This document shows positions 18,801 through 28,075 of a stretch of DNA of 64,000 nt, piece by piece. The DNA comes from Actinomadura xylanilytica. GTDB taxonomy: Bacteria; Actinomycetota; Actinomycetes; Streptosporangiales; Streptosporangiaceae. Both the position numbers and the translations under genes were made by a program. The stretch is from NCBI RefSeq assembly GCF_030283145.1, contig NZ_JASNWE010000004.1, forward strand, positions 682,001 through 746,000, written 5' to 3'. The stretch's first letter is position 1. Each line of letters starts with the position of its first letter. A model generated the notes under the pieces. The model was given only the letters and a program-made list of their open reading frames with translations, was not told the origin of the DNA and ran no database searches.

Positions 18801-20521
18801 GCGATGAAGTAGCGCTGGGTCAGCGGCAGCTCCTGGGCCGGCGCGATGGTGGCCCGCTGGCCGTCGACCGTGACCGCGTAGGTCTCCGGATCGACCTCGA
18901 TCCTCGGTACGGCGCTGTTGCGGATCATGTGCCGCTTGTCGACGGTGCGGCAGTGCGACACGCCCTCGATCTGGCGGCGCAGCCCGAGGGCCTCGGGCAC
19001 CCCGGCATCGATCCCGGCCTGCGACATGAACGTGACGCAGGTCGACTGGAGCGCGCCGCCGAACGCGCCGAACATCGGCCGGTAGTAGATCGGCTGCGGG
19101 GTGGGCAGCGAGGCGTTCGGGTCGCCCATCGGCGCCCAGTTGATCACGCCGCCCTTGATCACCATGGCCGGCTTGGCAGCGAAGGCGTTGATCGGCCACA
19201 GCACGACGTCGGCGAGCCTGCCGTCCTCCAGCGAGCCGACCGTGTCGGCGATGCCGGTGGTGCGCGCCGGGTTGATGGTGCACTTGGCCAGGTAGCGCAG
19301 CACCCGCTCGTTGTCGTTGCGCGCCGAGTCCTCGGGCAGCTTGCCGTGCTGGTCCTTGTTGTGGTGCGCGACCTGGAAGGCCCGGGTGAACGACTCGCCC
19401 ACCCGGCCCATCGCCTGCGAGTCGGACGAGACCATGCTGATCACGCCGAGGTCGTGCAGGACGGTCTCGGCCGCGATCGTCTCGGCCCGCACCCGGCTGT
19501 CGGCGAACGCGACGTCCTCGGGGACGTTGTAGTTCAGGTGGTGGCAGACCATCGTCATGTCGAGCAGCTCGTCGACCGAGTTGACCGTGTACGGCAGCGT
19601 CGGGTTGGTCGAGGACGGCAGCACGTTCGGCTCGCCCGCGATCCGCATGATGTCGGGGGCGTGCCCGCCGCCCGCGCCCTCGGAGTGGTAGGTGTGGATC
19701 GCGCGGCCGTCGATCGCGCTGATGGTGTCCTCGAGGAACCCGCCCTCGTTGAGGGTGTCGGTGTGGATCGCGACCTGGACGTCGTACTCGTCGGCGACGG
19801 TCAGCACGCAGTCGATGACGGCCGGGGTCGCGCCCCAGTCCTCGTGCACCTTGAGCGCGCAGGCGCCGGCCTCGAGCTGCTCGTGCAGCGGTCCGGGCAG
19901 GCTGCTGTTGCCCTTGCCCATGAGGCCGATGTTGATCGGCAGGCCCTCGCACGCCTGGAGCATGCGGGCGAGGTTCCACGGTCCGGGCGTGCAGGTCGTG
20001 CCGCGGGTGCCGTCGGACGGGCCGGTGCCACCGGCGATCAGCGTGGTGATCCCGTTGGTCAGCGCGGCCTGCACCTGCTGCGGCGAAAGGAAGTGCATGT
20101 GCGGGTCGATCGCGCCGGCCGTGGCGATCAGGTGCTCACCGGAGACCACCTCGGTGCCCGGCCCGACGATGAGCCGCCGGTCGACCCCGTTCTGCACGTG
20201 CGGGTTGCCGGACTTGCCGATCCCGGCGATCCGGCCGTTCTTGATCCCGATGTCGCCCTTGACCACCCCGATCATCGCGTCGATCACCACCACGTTGGTG
20301 ATCACCATGTCCAGCGCCAGGGTGTGGTTGCGCGACCCGGGGTCGGCGCCCATGCCGTCGCGGGCGGTCTTGCCGCCGCCGTAGAGGATCTCGTCGCCGT
20401 ACAGCCCCTCGCTGTGGTCCTTCTCCACCTCGACGACCAGGTTGGTGTCGGCGAGCTGGAACCGGTCCCCCACGGTGGGGCCGTACATGTCGGTGTACTG
20501 CTTGCGGGTCAGGGTGGCCAT
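18797..20521 (-). CDS. ureC: Urease alpha (catalytic) subunit
   Basis: The 574-residue amidohydrolase has every active-site element: nickel ligands His141 and His143 (DPHMHF), the carbamylated Lys224 (ALKVHEDWG), His253 and His279, Asp367 (SSDSQAMGR) and the flap with catalytic His327 (CHHLN). It hydrolyses urea to ammonia and carbamate. Its ATG overlaps the ureB stop by one base (TGATG) and ureF overlaps its own stop. The length and motifs are standard, so the enzyme should be active if nickel is inserted. Confidence 0.96.
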   Translation of the reverse strand: MATLTRKQYTDMYGPTVGDRFQLADTNLVVEVEKDHSEGLYGDEILYGGGKTARDGMGADPGSRNHTLALDMVITNVVVIDAMIGVVKGDIGIKNGRIAGIGKSGNPHVQNGVDRRLIVGPGTEVVSGEHLIATAGAIDPHMHFLSPQQVQAALTNGITTLIAGGTGPSDGTRGTTCTPGPWNLARMLQACEGLPINIGLMGKGNSSLPGPLHEQLEAGACALKVHEDWGATPAVIDCVLTVADEYDVQVAIHTDTLNEGGFLEDTISAIDGRAIHTYHSEGAGGGHAPDIMRIAGEPNVLPSSTNPTLPYTVNSVDELLDMTMVCHHLNYNVPEDVAFADSRVRAETIAAETVLHDLGVISMVSSDSQAMGRVGESFTRAFQVAHHNKDQHGKLPEDSARNDNERVLRYLAKCTINPARTTGIADTVGSLEDGRLADVVLWPINAFAAKPAMVIKGGVINWAPMGDPNASLPTPQPIYYRPMFGAFGGALQSTCVTFMSQAGIDAGVPEALGLRRQIEGVSHCRTVDKRHMIRNSAVPRIEVDPETYAVTVDGQRATIAPAQELPLTQRYFIA

Positions 20522-21234
20522 CAGGATTTGCCCTTCTTGGTGGTACGGGTGCGTGACGACCGGCTCGGCGCCTTGGCCGTCACGGCCCCCTTGCTCGTTC
20601 TGGCGGCGGCCGTCCGCTTCGGCGCGGCCCTGCCCGCGGTCTTGGCCGCGGCCTTCGGCGCCGCCTTGCCCGCCGCCTTCGGCGCCGCCTTGCCCGCCGG
20701 CTTCGGTGCGGCCTTGCCCGCCGGCTTCGGTGCGGCCTTGCCCGCCGGCTTCGGTGCGGCCTTGCCCGCCGGCTTCTTGGCGGCCGGCCGCTTCGCCGCC
20801 GCCCGCGCCGCCTTCGGCACTTCAAGCTCGGTCTTCGCGGACTTGGGCTTGCGCACCTTGACCGTGGCGTCCCTGACGTTCTGGAAGCCCTGCTCGGCCA
20901 TCCGGGCCACCGCGTTGCGGTGCGTCTGCTCCGAGCGGAGGCCGCCGTTGACCAGGCCCGCGAAGCCGACCACCCGCATGCCGCCGCCGTACTCCACCAG
21001 GTCCACCCGGTGCGAGTCGCCCGCCTCGATCCGGACCGCGGTGCCCGCCGGGATGTCCAGCCGCCGCCCGTAGGCGCGCTCGCGGTCGAAGCTGAGCGCC
21101 CGGTTGGCCTCGAAGAAGTGGTAGTGCGAGCCGATCTGGACGGCCCGGTCGCCGGTGTTGCGGACCGTCATCGTGACGACGGACCGGCCGGCGTTGATCT
21201 CGATCGAGCCCTCGCCGTAGATGTAGTCGGGCAT
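20521..21234 (-). CDS. ureB: Urease beta subunit with histone H1-like Lys/Ala/Pro tail
   Basis: Residues 1-100 are a standard UreB ([50 protein letters not shown]). After a helical link, residues 126-237 form an extremely basic tail in which KAAPKPAG-type octads repeat five times, ending [13 protein letters not shown]. Typical UreB has about 100-110 residues. The tail is in frame, keeps codon phase through the repeats, and ends exactly at the TGATG junction with ureC, so it is not a frameshift artefact. Tails of this type in actinobacterial proteins bind nucleic acid or polyphosphate; here the purpose is unknown. The ATG at 21234 has an AAGGGAG ribosome site. Confidence 0.92.
   Translation of the reverse strand: MPDYIYGEGSIEINAGRSVVTMTVRNTGDRAVQIGSHYHFFEANRALSFDRERAYGRRLDIPAGTAVRIEAGDSHRVDLVEYGGGMRVVGFAGLVNGGLRSEQTHRNAVARMAEQGFQNVRDATVKVRKPKSAKTELEVPKAARAAAKRPAAKKPAGKAAPKPAGKAAPKPAGKAAPKPAGKAAPKAAGKAAPKAAAKTAGRAAPKRTAAARTSKGAVTAKAPSRSSRTRTTKKGKS
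20648..20767. repeat. Five 24-bp tandem units encoding the UreB tail
   Basis: Units at 20648, 20672, 20696, 20720 and 20744 are 24 bp each; the last three are identical and the first two differ at a few sites. Each encodes an eight-residue Gly-Lys-Ala-Ala-Pro-Lys-X-Ala type octad. Multiples of three keep the frame, so slippage would lengthen or shorten the tail without disrupting ureC coupling. Confidence 0.9.
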
Positions 21235-21254
21235 GACGTCTCCCTTCGGAGTGG

Positions 21255-22004
21255 TCAGTGGACGTGGTCGTGGTCGTGGTGGTGTGCGGTCCCGGCCGCG
21301 GCGAGCCCGTCGCCGCCGCCAAGGTCCCAGTGGCGCTCGGCGACCGCGACCCGCTCGGCGACCAGGCGCCGCAGCGCGGCCGGGGCGAGCAGCGGGCCGC
21401 CGTAGCGGACCGCGGGCGCCCGTCCGCGCGCGCTCGTGTCCAGGCCGAGGGCGCGCCGTCCGACGAACGAGGCCGGCACCACGGTGACGCCGTGCGCGCC
21501 GAGCCTGCGGCACCGGTCCACGGCCTCGGGGACGTCCGGGTCGCCGCCGCTCAGCGCCACCTCGGCCCACCGCAGGGCGCTGTACTGGCGGACGAGCCGG
21601 GCGATCCGGAACAGCTCGGCGTCCTGCTCGGGCGACGACGCCGGGGCGGTGATCAGCGCCGCGTGGCCCTCGGGCGTGCGTCCGGCCGCGGCGCGCAGCC
21701 AGCCGACCAGGTGGGTCGGCGTGCCGAGCGGACGGGTCAGCAGCAGTTCGCCCGGCGCCCGGTGGCCGGCGAGCCGGCCCAGGGTCTGCGCGGCGTGGGC
21801 CGCCAGGCCCGGGTCGCGGCCGAGCGTCATCGGCACCACGGCGAGCGGCCCCGGCAGCGCGGCGGCGGCGTACAGCTCGCGGCCGGTGCCGATCACGTCC
21901 GGTATCGGCCCGTCGGCGGTGCCGTCCGGGCCGCCCGCACCGCCCTCGCCGCCGGCGGCGAGGGTCTCGTGCCCGCCGACCAGCACGACGCGGCGCGCGG
22001 TCAC
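21255..22004 (-). CDS. CbiX-like (sirohydrochlorin chelatase family) protein with His-rich tail
   Basis: The 249-residue protein lies between ureA and ureB. It resembles the CbiX/SirB metal-chelatase family in two half-domains: [12 protein letters not shown] with [23 protein letters not shown], and [23 protein letters not shown]. The C terminus ends HHHDHDHVH, seven possible metal ligands in nine residues, like the tail of UreE. As no ureE is present, it may be the nickel metallochaperone for urease; that is inference. The GTG start lies two bases after the ureA stop. The family assignment is by pattern only and moderate. Confidence 0.7.
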   Translation of the reverse strand: MTARRVVLVGGHETLAAGGEGGAGGPDGTADGPIPDVIGTGRELYAAAALPGPLAVVPMTLGRDPGLAAHAAQTLGRLAGHRAPGELLLTRPLGTPTHLVGWLRAAAGRTPEGHAALITAPASSPEQDAELFRIARLVRQYSALRWAEVALSGGDPDVPEAVDRCRRLGAHGVTVVPASFVGRRALGLDTSARGRAPAVRYGGPLLAPAALRRLVAERVAVAERHWDLGGGDGLAAAGTAHHHDHDHVH

Positions 22005-22006
22005 GG

Positions 22007-22312
22007 TCAGCCGCCGACCGGGTCGTGGCAGGAGACCAGCTTGGAGCCGTCCTTGAAGGTCGCCTCGATCTGGATCAGCGGCGCCATCCCCCGCACCCCG
22101 GGCATGACGTCCTTCTCGCCGACGACGTGCTTGCCGAGCTCCATGCAGTCGGCGACCGACTTGCCGTCGCGGGCGCCCTCCAGGATGGCGACGCTGATCA
22201 GCGCCACCGCCTCGCTGAAGTTGAGCTTCAGGCCGCGGGCCCGGCGTTTCTCCGCCACGTCCGCGACGACGTAGATCAGCAGCTTGTCCAGCTCTCGCGG
22301 TGCGAGATTCAT
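22007..22312 (-). CDS. ureA: Urease gamma subunit
   Basis: This 101-residue protein is a full-length UreA ([56 protein letters not shown]). It forms the outer edge of the urease trimer with UreB and UreC. A GAGGAGG ribosome site precedes the ATG. It starts the enzyme part of the operon, 60 bp after the urea transporter gene. Confidence 0.95.
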   Translation of the reverse strand: MNLAPRELDKLLIYVVADVAEKRRARGLKLNFSEAVALISVAILEGARDGKSVADCMELGKHVVGEKDVMPGVRGMAPLIQIEATFKDGSKLVSCHDPVGG

Positions 22313-22372
22313 CGTTCACCCTCCTCAGAAGCGAGTCCGCCGGGCGCGCGCCCGGCGGCGGGACGGTCCTGG

Positions 22373-23335
22373 TCATCCGGTTCGGCGCAGCGCGTGGGCG
22401 GTGCCCACCGAGGCGAGGAAGATCCAGGTCACCAGCACGAACGGCCACGTCAGGGTGTGGCCGCCGACCGGCGTGAAGAAGTTGGTCAGGGCGGCGGTGA
22501 GCCCGGCCGCCGCGGCGGCGCCGACCAGCGCGAACACCCCCGCCGCCGGGGTCAGCACAACGAAGATCCCGGCCAGCGCCATCGCGGTCAGCACGGCGTT
22601 GTAGCCGTACAGCCCCTTGCCGATCGACTCGGTCGGGGCGCCGAGACCCCAGCCGACCAGGATCCCGACGATGCTGGCGAGCACCGCGGCGACGGCCGCG
22701 ATCCGGCTGGCGACCGCGATGCCGACCAGGAAGATCAGCCCGACGTACCACTTGTCCTGGAAGAAGATCTGGCCGATCCCGTTGAACAGGCCGTGCCAGG
22801 CGTCGCTCCAGGTCAGCGTCGTGCTCGTGGAGACCGGCGCGGGCAGGGCGGCCGAGGTGTGGCCCCTCCACACCCGCTCGAAGGTCGGGGCGGCGACCAC
22901 GATCACGGTGGTGATCACGCAGAACGGCGCGGTGAACGTCGGCAGGTTGTACTGCGTGAGGACGGTGACCATGGCGGCGGTGAGGACGCTGCCGGCGATG
23001 CAGCCCGCGATGGTCAGCACGACGGTCATCCAGTTGGTGCCCAGGTAGAGCACCAGCGAGACGCCGATCAGCGCCCCGCAGAACCCCTCGAGCCCGATCA
23101 GGACCCGCTTGCGGTCGATCCCGAGCGCGACCGCGGTGAGCGTCGCGACGACCGTGCCGAGCAACCCGAACACGCCGAACTGCCAGCCCCCGACGAACAG
23201 GGCGATGATGAACAGCACTCCGGTCCACGGGTTGCTGATGAACTCGACCTGCGCGACCCCCCGCAATATGGCGAGTGGATACTCTCTGGCCGCCACCGGG
23301 CCCTGCGCCGAAGCCTCTGAAGTATCCGAGGTCAT
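22373..23335 (-). CDS. Urea transporter (UT family)
   Basis: The 320-residue membrane protein has the duplicated UT fold: LEGFCGALIGVSLVLYL and later GKGLYGYNAVLTAMAL are the paired pore-lining motifs, and LPTFTAPFCVITT is the conserved LPXXTXPF urea-channel signature. It conducts urea down its gradient to feed the urease encoded downstream. I take the ATG at 23335 (MTSDTSEA) because the upstream extension is not family-like. It is the first gene of the urea operon. Confidence 0.88.
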   Translation of the reverse strand: MTSDTSEASAQGPVAAREYPLAILRGVAQVEFISNPWTGVLFIIALFVGGWQFGVFGLLGTVVATLTAVALGIDRKRVLIGLEGFCGALIGVSLVLYLGTNWMTVVLTIAGCIAGSVLTAAMVTVLTQYNLPTFTAPFCVITTVIVVAAPTFERVWRGHTSAALPAPVSTSTTLTWSDAWHGLFNGIGQIFFQDKWYVGLIFLVGIAVASRIAAVAAVLASIVGILVGWGLGAPTESIGKGLYGYNAVLTAMALAGIFVVLTPAAGVFALVGAAAAAGLTAALTNFFTPVGGHTLTWPFVLVTWIFLASVGTAHALRRTG

Positions 23336-23779
23336 AGCCCGACTTGTTTCCTGCAGATCAAGACCGAACCTCGCACCGCAGGACATCCCGAATGCGTTGC
23401 CCTCGCAATAATGGGACTCATAGAAGATTCCTTTGCCGGGGCGGTGAAAATATGCGCGGTCCGGTGACTTGATCTTGGGATGACGAGGTCACAGGGTGGG
23501 CAGCATGGTTCGCATATCTTTGCCAAGATGGCAGTCGACGCACACGTCGAAGGCGCTCACCGGCCGAGAGGGACACCAAGTGCGGGGGGTCAGATTTTAC
23601 TCTGGACAAGCTTTATCAGAATGGATGGAGGGGATCGTAGAGATGCAAAGCGACGGCAAGGCCCGGGCCGGGCCGCCGCAGGTACGGCCGGTTTTGGCCG
23701 CGGCCGGGCCGACCGGACCGGACGCCGGCCGCCGGAAATGCGGGACGCGCTCATGCGCCTGAACGGGAGGGCCGGCACG
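23336..23779. other. Divergent promoter region upstream of the urea operon
   Basis: No convincing gene is present in these 444 bases. GC content is lower than around it, with AT-rich patches near 23410, 23450 and 23600 that could hold promoters for the urea operon on the left and the membrane protein on the right. I found no clear long palindrome or riboswitch fold. Confidence 0.5.
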
Positions 23780-24436
23780 ATGCGGGAACGGAATCCGGAC
23801 GGCACGTCCGTCACCTCGGTCATCGCGCGGCTGGCGGCCGGGGGCGGGCTGCTGATGGTCGGCATCTCCGGCATCGTCACGGGCATCGACGACCTCGCGG
23901 GCCATCAGGTCAGGACGTACCTGGAGGTCGGAGAGGGGGGCGATCCGGCGCAGCTCGTGCTGTACCCGGTGCTGCTCGGGCTCGACACGCTGGCCAGCCT
24001 GGCGCTGGTGTGGGCGGGCATCCACGGCGTCTGCGCGCTGCCGGTCAACGAGGGCTGGCGGCGGTGCCGCAAGGGCGTGGTCGTCGGCGCGCTGGTCAAG
24101 GTGGCGGCGCTGGTCACGGGCCTGCTGGTCCTGCGCGGGAGCTGGCGCGGCCTCTACCTGGACCCGGGCTGGCCCGCCGCCGACCGGATCGTCCTCGCCG
24201 GCGCGGCCGTGCTGCTGGTGCTCGGCGTGCTCAGCCTGCCCCGCCCCTGGCCCCGGACGCCCGGCCCGCTCCAGCCGCCGGCGGCGCCGGACGACGACGA
24301 CCCGCGGCACCGTCCGGGAGGCCGGATGGACGACGACCCGTTCCCCTACACCGGGCCCTACTCCGGCCCGTACACGCTCAGCGAGGGGGACGACGGCCCG
24401 CGCACGACCGCACCCACGCGCACGCTGAGCGGCTAG
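23780..24436 (+). CDS. Hypothetical four-helix membrane protein
   Basis: This 218-residue protein has four hydrophobic helices (ARLAAGGGLLMVGISGIVTGI; VLYPVLLGLDTLASLALVWAG; VVGALVKVAALVTGLLVL; ADRIVLAGAAVLLVLGVLSL). An acidic, Pro/Tyr-rich cytoplasmic tail of about 60 residues follows (PFPYTGPYSGPYTLSEG). No enzyme or transport motif is visible. The ATG at 23780 is chosen because GGGAGG lies nine bases upstream; earlier in-frame starts give non-protein-like extensions. It converges on the SepF-like gene with only 10 bp between the stops. Function not recognised. Confidence 0.7.
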   Translation: MRERNPDGTSVTSVIARLAAGGGLLMVGISGIVTGIDDLAGHQVRTYLEVGEGGDPAQLVLYPVLLGLDTLASLALVWAGIHGVCALPVNEGWRRCRKGVVVGALVKVAALVTGLLVLRGSWRGLYLDPGWPAADRIVLAGAAVLLVLGVLSLPRPWPRTPGPLQPPAAPDDDDPRHRPGGRMDDDPFPYTGPYSGPYTLSEGDDGPRTTAPTRTLSG

Positions 24437-24446
24437 CGAGCGGACG

Positions 24447-24734
24447 CTAGGCGGACGGCCGAGCGGCGCCGGGCGGACGGCCCGCCGTCGCCGCCTCGAC
24501 GACCCAGCCGGACGGCACGAGCAGGAACACCTTGCGGTCGACCCGCTCCATCGTCCCGCAGCGCCCGATCACCAGCCCCGCGGCGAAGTCGACGAGGGGC
24601 TTGGCCTCGGCGTCGGTCAGGGCCGAGAGGACCATGACGACCGGCACGTCCTCACGGAAGAGGCGACCGACCACGGCGACCTCGCCGTAGTCCTTGGGAC
24701 GCACCGTCTTGACCACCGCCTCAGTGTGCCGCAC
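24447..24734 (-). CDS. Short SepF-like protein
   Basis: The 95-residue protein matches the globular C-terminal domain of SepF: residues from VRPKDYGEVAVVGRLF through VPVVMVLSALTDAEAKPLVDFAAGLVIG to RKVFLLVPSGW. Full SepF proteins (150-220 residues) have an N-terminal amphipathic membrane helix and linker, which is lacking here, so it could not anchor FtsZ to the membrane as canonical SepF does. Actinomycetes often carry several SepF-like paralogues; it may modulate the main one. The start is a GTG with only a weak ribosome site. Confidence 0.75.
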   Translation of the reverse strand: MRHTEAVVKTVRPKDYGEVAVVGRLFREDVPVVMVLSALTDAEAKPLVDFAAGLVIGRCGTMERVDRKVFLLVPSGWVVEAATAGRPPGAARPSA

Positions 24735-24789
24735 GCCGCCCCCGGTGAGAAGCGCGGATCCGGCCGGCGGGCGGCCGGATCCGCGCCGC

Positions 24790-27222
24790 TCACCGGCGCA
24801 CGGCCAGCGCGATCCGGGCGGGCAGGTAGGTCGCCGCGAGGGTGAGGGCCCCGGCCGCGCCGAGCACGGCCAGGAAGGTGAGCGGCGGGATGTGCGGGAG
24901 CCCGCCGGTCATGCCCGCGGCGAACGCGGTGAGGGTGGCCAGTGCGATCGCGGCACCGAGCACGGCGGAGATCAGCAGCACCGCCAGGGTCTCCCAGCCG
25001 AGCATCCCGAGCACCTGCCGCCGGGTGGTGCCGATCAGGCGCAGCACGGCGAACTCGCGGGCCCGGTCCGAGGTGGCCATGGCGAGGGTGTTGACGGCCG
25101 CGATGACGGTGAACGCGATGATCAGGCCCATCGCGACGTAGTTGACCTCGGCGTTGGCGGCGGCCTGGTCCGCGGCGAGCGCGGTGCCGTCCAGCAGGGC
25201 GGTGCCGGGGTGGGCCAGCGCGGCGGCGGGGGCCGTCCCGGCGATGAGCAGGGAGCCGCGCGGATCGTCCACATGGGCGGCCAGGACCGCGTGCGCGACG
25301 GTGAGGTCGCCGAACCCGAGGCCGCGTGCGTAGACGGCGATGACCTGCGGGGCGAACGGGGTGCCGTCGCCGAGCGTGAGGCGGAGCCGGTCGCCGGGCG
25401 CGACGCCGAGCCGGTCCGCGGCGGTCGTGCTGACCGCGACGGTGCGGCCGTCCAGGCGGTCGAGGGAGCCCGACCGGACGTCCAGGTCCATCGTGGCGGA
25501 GAGCCCGGCGGGGGTGACGCCTTGGATCCCGTAGTTCTCCAGCCCGACGCGGACGGTGCTGCGCACGACCTCGGTGGCGGTGGTGACGCCGGGAGTGCTC
25601 CGGACCTTGGCGGCGACCTGGGCCGGGACCTTCGGGCCGAGCACGTGGGCGGCGCGGATGCCGGCGCCGGCCTGTGCGGTGGCGGCATGGCCCATCGTGG
25701 TCTGCACGAACAGGATCGTGGCGGTCAGCCCCATCATCAGGCACAGCGGGGTGATCACCGAGGCGAGCCGGCGGGCGCCCGCGCGCAGGTTCGCCGCGGC
25801 GAGGTAGCCGCCGGCCGGCGACAGCCGCAGCGGGACGCTGAGCAGTCCGACGGCGGCGCGGGCGATGAGCGGGCCGAGCAGCGCGACGGCGACCGTCCAG
25901 ACGAGCGCGGTCAGCATCGTGACCGGGCTGGACGCGGCCTCGGTGTGCAGCATCGACAGCAGCACGGTGAGCGCGACCGCGACCGCCGTGACGGCGAGGC
26001 CGGCCACGGTCCGGGCCGTGCCGAGCCCGGCGGGACGGAGCGCGGCGTCGCCGAGCGCCTCCACCGGGCGGATCCGCGCGGTCCGGCGGGCCGAGACGCG
26101 GGCGGCGGCCCAGGCGGCGACGGCGGCGGCGAGCAGCGCCGCGGCGAACGGGAACGGGCTGAGCACCAGGTCCAGATTGGGCGGCAGCGCGCCGAGTCCG
26201 CGGAACCGGTCGCGCAGCCAGAACGCCAGCGGCAGCCCGGCGGCGGCGCCGGGCACGCCCGCGGCGAGCGCGACCAGCAGCGCCTCGCCGCCGATCATCC
26301 GGCGGATCTGCCGGGGCGTGGCGGCGACAGCGCGCAGCAGGGCGATCTCCCGTTCGCGCTGCTGGACCGAGAGCGCGAAGGTGCCGGCGACGACCATGAT
26401 CGCGACCAGCAGCGCGGTGCCGCCGAGCGCGCCGCCCATGCTGATCAGCTTGATCCGGGAGTTCTCCGCGCCGGGGAACTCGGCGGTGCCCCGGGCGTCG
26501 CCGGTGTGCACGGTCGCGGTGGTGCCGCGCACCGCCGCCGCGATGGCCGGTCCGGCGGACGCGGGGGACGCGCCGATCGCGGTCACCATGCCGGGACGTC
26601 CGGACAGGGCGGCGGCGCGGGCGGTGGTGAAGAAGATCGCGGCCTGGTACTCGGGCGACTCCCGGGTCACTCCGGCGACCCGGTACGTGCCGGGTACGGC
26701 GGAGGCGACCGCGACGCGCGCCCCGACAGCGAGCCGCGCCGACCGGGCCGTCCCGGCGTCGATCACGATCTCGTCGTCGGCGGTGGGCGCGCGCCCGGCC
26801 GCGAGGGTGAACGGGGTGAGCGCGGCAGACTCCCAGCCGTGCCCCCACGAGGCGCGGTCTCCGCCGCCCGGGATCTCCGCCGGGAAGCTCACCTCGGTCA
26901 GCACCGACCTGACGCCCGGCGCCGACCGGACCCGGCCCGCCACCGAGGCGGGCAGCCACGCCCGCTCGGCGATCACCTTGGCCTTGTGCTTGACCTTGCT
27001 CTTCCCCTTCTTCTTCTTGATCGTCGTCTGGTGCACGTACTGGTCACCGGACACCACGACCGGGGCGCCCGCGTAGCGTTCCGGCGCGACCGAGCCGCGC
27101 AGTCCGGTGTCGAGCAGGACGCCGCAGGCGCAGACGAGCGCCGCGGCGCACAGGAGCGCGGCGAACGCTCCGGCGAAGGCGGCCTTGCGGTGCCGCAGGG
27201 TGCTGAGCACGATCCCGGGCAT
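24790..27222 (-). CDS. FtsX/MacB-type ABC transporter permease
   Basis: This 810-residue protein has the MacB/FtsX plan twice: a first helix with a large extracytoplasmic domain, three helices around residue 265-390 (REREIALLRAVAATPRQIRRM), a fourth near 480, a second extracytoplasmic domain, and three terminal helices (REFAVLRLIGTTRRQVLGML). Near residue 70 a lysine run (KKKKGKSKVKHKAK) is inserted in the outer domain. It likely exports a lipophilic compound or peptide with the coupled ATPase. The ATG at 27222 overlaps the ATPase stop as TGATG; a GTG nine bases earlier is the alternative. Confidence 0.85.
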   Translation of the reverse strand: MPGIVLSTLRHRKAAFAGAFAALLCAAALVCACGVLLDTGLRGSVAPERYAGAPVVVSGDQYVHQTTIKKKKGKSKVKHKAKVIAERAWLPASVAGRVRSAPGVRSVLTEVSFPAEIPGGGDRASWGHGWESAALTPFTLAAGRAPTADDEIVIDAGTARSARLAVGARVAVASAVPGTYRVAGVTRESPEYQAAIFFTTARAAALSGRPGMVTAIGASPASAGPAIAAAVRGTTATVHTGDARGTAEFPGAENSRIKLISMGGALGGTALLVAIMVVAGTFALSVQQREREIALLRAVAATPRQIRRMIGGEALLVALAAGVPGAAAGLPLAFWLRDRFRGLGALPPNLDLVLSPFPFAAALLAAAVAAWAAARVSARRTARIRPVEALGDAALRPAGLGTARTVAGLAVTAVAVALTVLLSMLHTEAASSPVTMLTALVWTVAVALLGPLIARAAVGLLSVPLRLSPAGGYLAAANLRAGARRLASVITPLCLMMGLTATILFVQTTMGHAATAQAGAGIRAAHVLGPKVPAQVAAKVRSTPGVTTATEVVRSTVRVGLENYGIQGVTPAGLSATMDLDVRSGSLDRLDGRTVAVSTTAADRLGVAPGDRLRLTLGDGTPFAPQVIAVYARGLGFGDLTVAHAVLAAHVDDPRGSLLIAGTAPAAALAHPGTALLDGTALAADQAAANAEVNYVAMGLIIAFTVIAAVNTLAMATSDRAREFAVLRLIGTTRRQVLGMLGWETLAVLLISAVLGAAIALATLTAFAAGMTGGLPHIPPLTFLAVLGAAGALTLAATYLPARIALAVRR

Positions 27223-27953
27223 CAGTTCCACGCTCCCAGCCGCGTCATCCGGGCCGCGACCCGCTCGCTGGACGGCGCGTCCATCGTGTCGACCACGCGG
27301 CCGTCCGCGAGGAACAGGACCGTGTCGGCGTAGGACGCGGCGACCGGGTCGTGAGTGACCATCACGACGGTCTGCCCGGTCGCGTCGACCGTCTCGCGCA
27401 GCAGGGTGAGCACCTCGCGGGCCGTCATGGTGTCGAGCGCGCCGGTCGGCTCGTCCCCGAACACCACGTCGGGACGGGTGACCAGCGCCCGCGCGATCGC
27501 CACCCGCTGCTGCTGCCCGCCGGACAGCTCCGCCGGGCGGTGCCCGGTGCGGCCGGTGAGCCCGACCCGGGCGACCACCTCGTCCACCCAGGCCTGGTCG
27601 GCGCGGGTCCGGGCCAGGCGCAGCGGGAGCGTGATGTTCTGCATCACGGTCAGCGAGGACACCAGGTTGAACGCCTGGAACACGAACCCGACGCGGTCGC
27701 GGCGCAGCTCGGTCAGCTCGGTCTCGCTCATCGCCGACAGCTCGGTGCCGCCGAGCCGCACCGAGCCGGACGTGGGGGTGTCCAGCCCGGCCGCGCAGTG
27801 CAGGAACGTGCTCTTGCCCGAGCCGGACGGCCCCATCACCGCGGTGAACCGCCCGCGCGGAATACCCGTCGTCACCTCACGGAGCGCGGCGACCGCGCCG
27901 CTGCCCTTCCCGTACACCTTGCTGACCGTGTCCATCCGTACCGCTTCGTCCAT
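27222..27953 (-). CDS. ABC transporter ATP-binding protein (LolD/MacB type)
   Basis: The 243-residue ATPase has Walker A GPSGSGKST, Q-loop FVFQAFNLVSSLT, signature LSGGQQQ and Walker B VVFGDEPTGALD, with switch His in VMVTHD. The FNLVSSLTV segment is characteristic of the MacB/LolD group that partners FtsX-type permeases, and the permease follows with a one-base overlap. A divergent response-regulator gene lies 122 bp away, so two-component control of this exporter (for example by an antibiotic or envelope signal) is likely. Confidence 0.92.
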   Translation of the reverse strand: MDEAVRMDTVSKVYGKGSGAVAALREVTTGIPRGRFTAVMGPSGSGKSTFLHCAAGLDTPTSGSVRLGGTELSAMSETELTELRRDRVGFVFQAFNLVSSLTVMQNITLPLRLARTRADQAWVDEVVARVGLTGRTGHRPAELSGGQQQRVAIARALVTRPDVVFGDEPTGALDTMTAREVLTLLRETVDATGQTVVMVTHDPVAASYADTVLFLADGRVVDTMDAPSSERVAARMTRLGAWN

Positions 27954-28075
27954 GCCTCAATCCTGCTGACCTGCGGCTTCATCGGCCAGAGACGGCATCA
28001 CCGGCGACCCGTGATCTCGTCATGCCCGGGCGGTGAACGGTCCATGGCGGACATATCACCTGATAGACATAGGGC

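Noticed and set aside
20521-21234. Frameshift artefact creating the basic UreB tail
   Set aside because: Repeat units are multiples of three, the tail codons follow the usual third-position bias, and the stop falls exactly on the ureC start.
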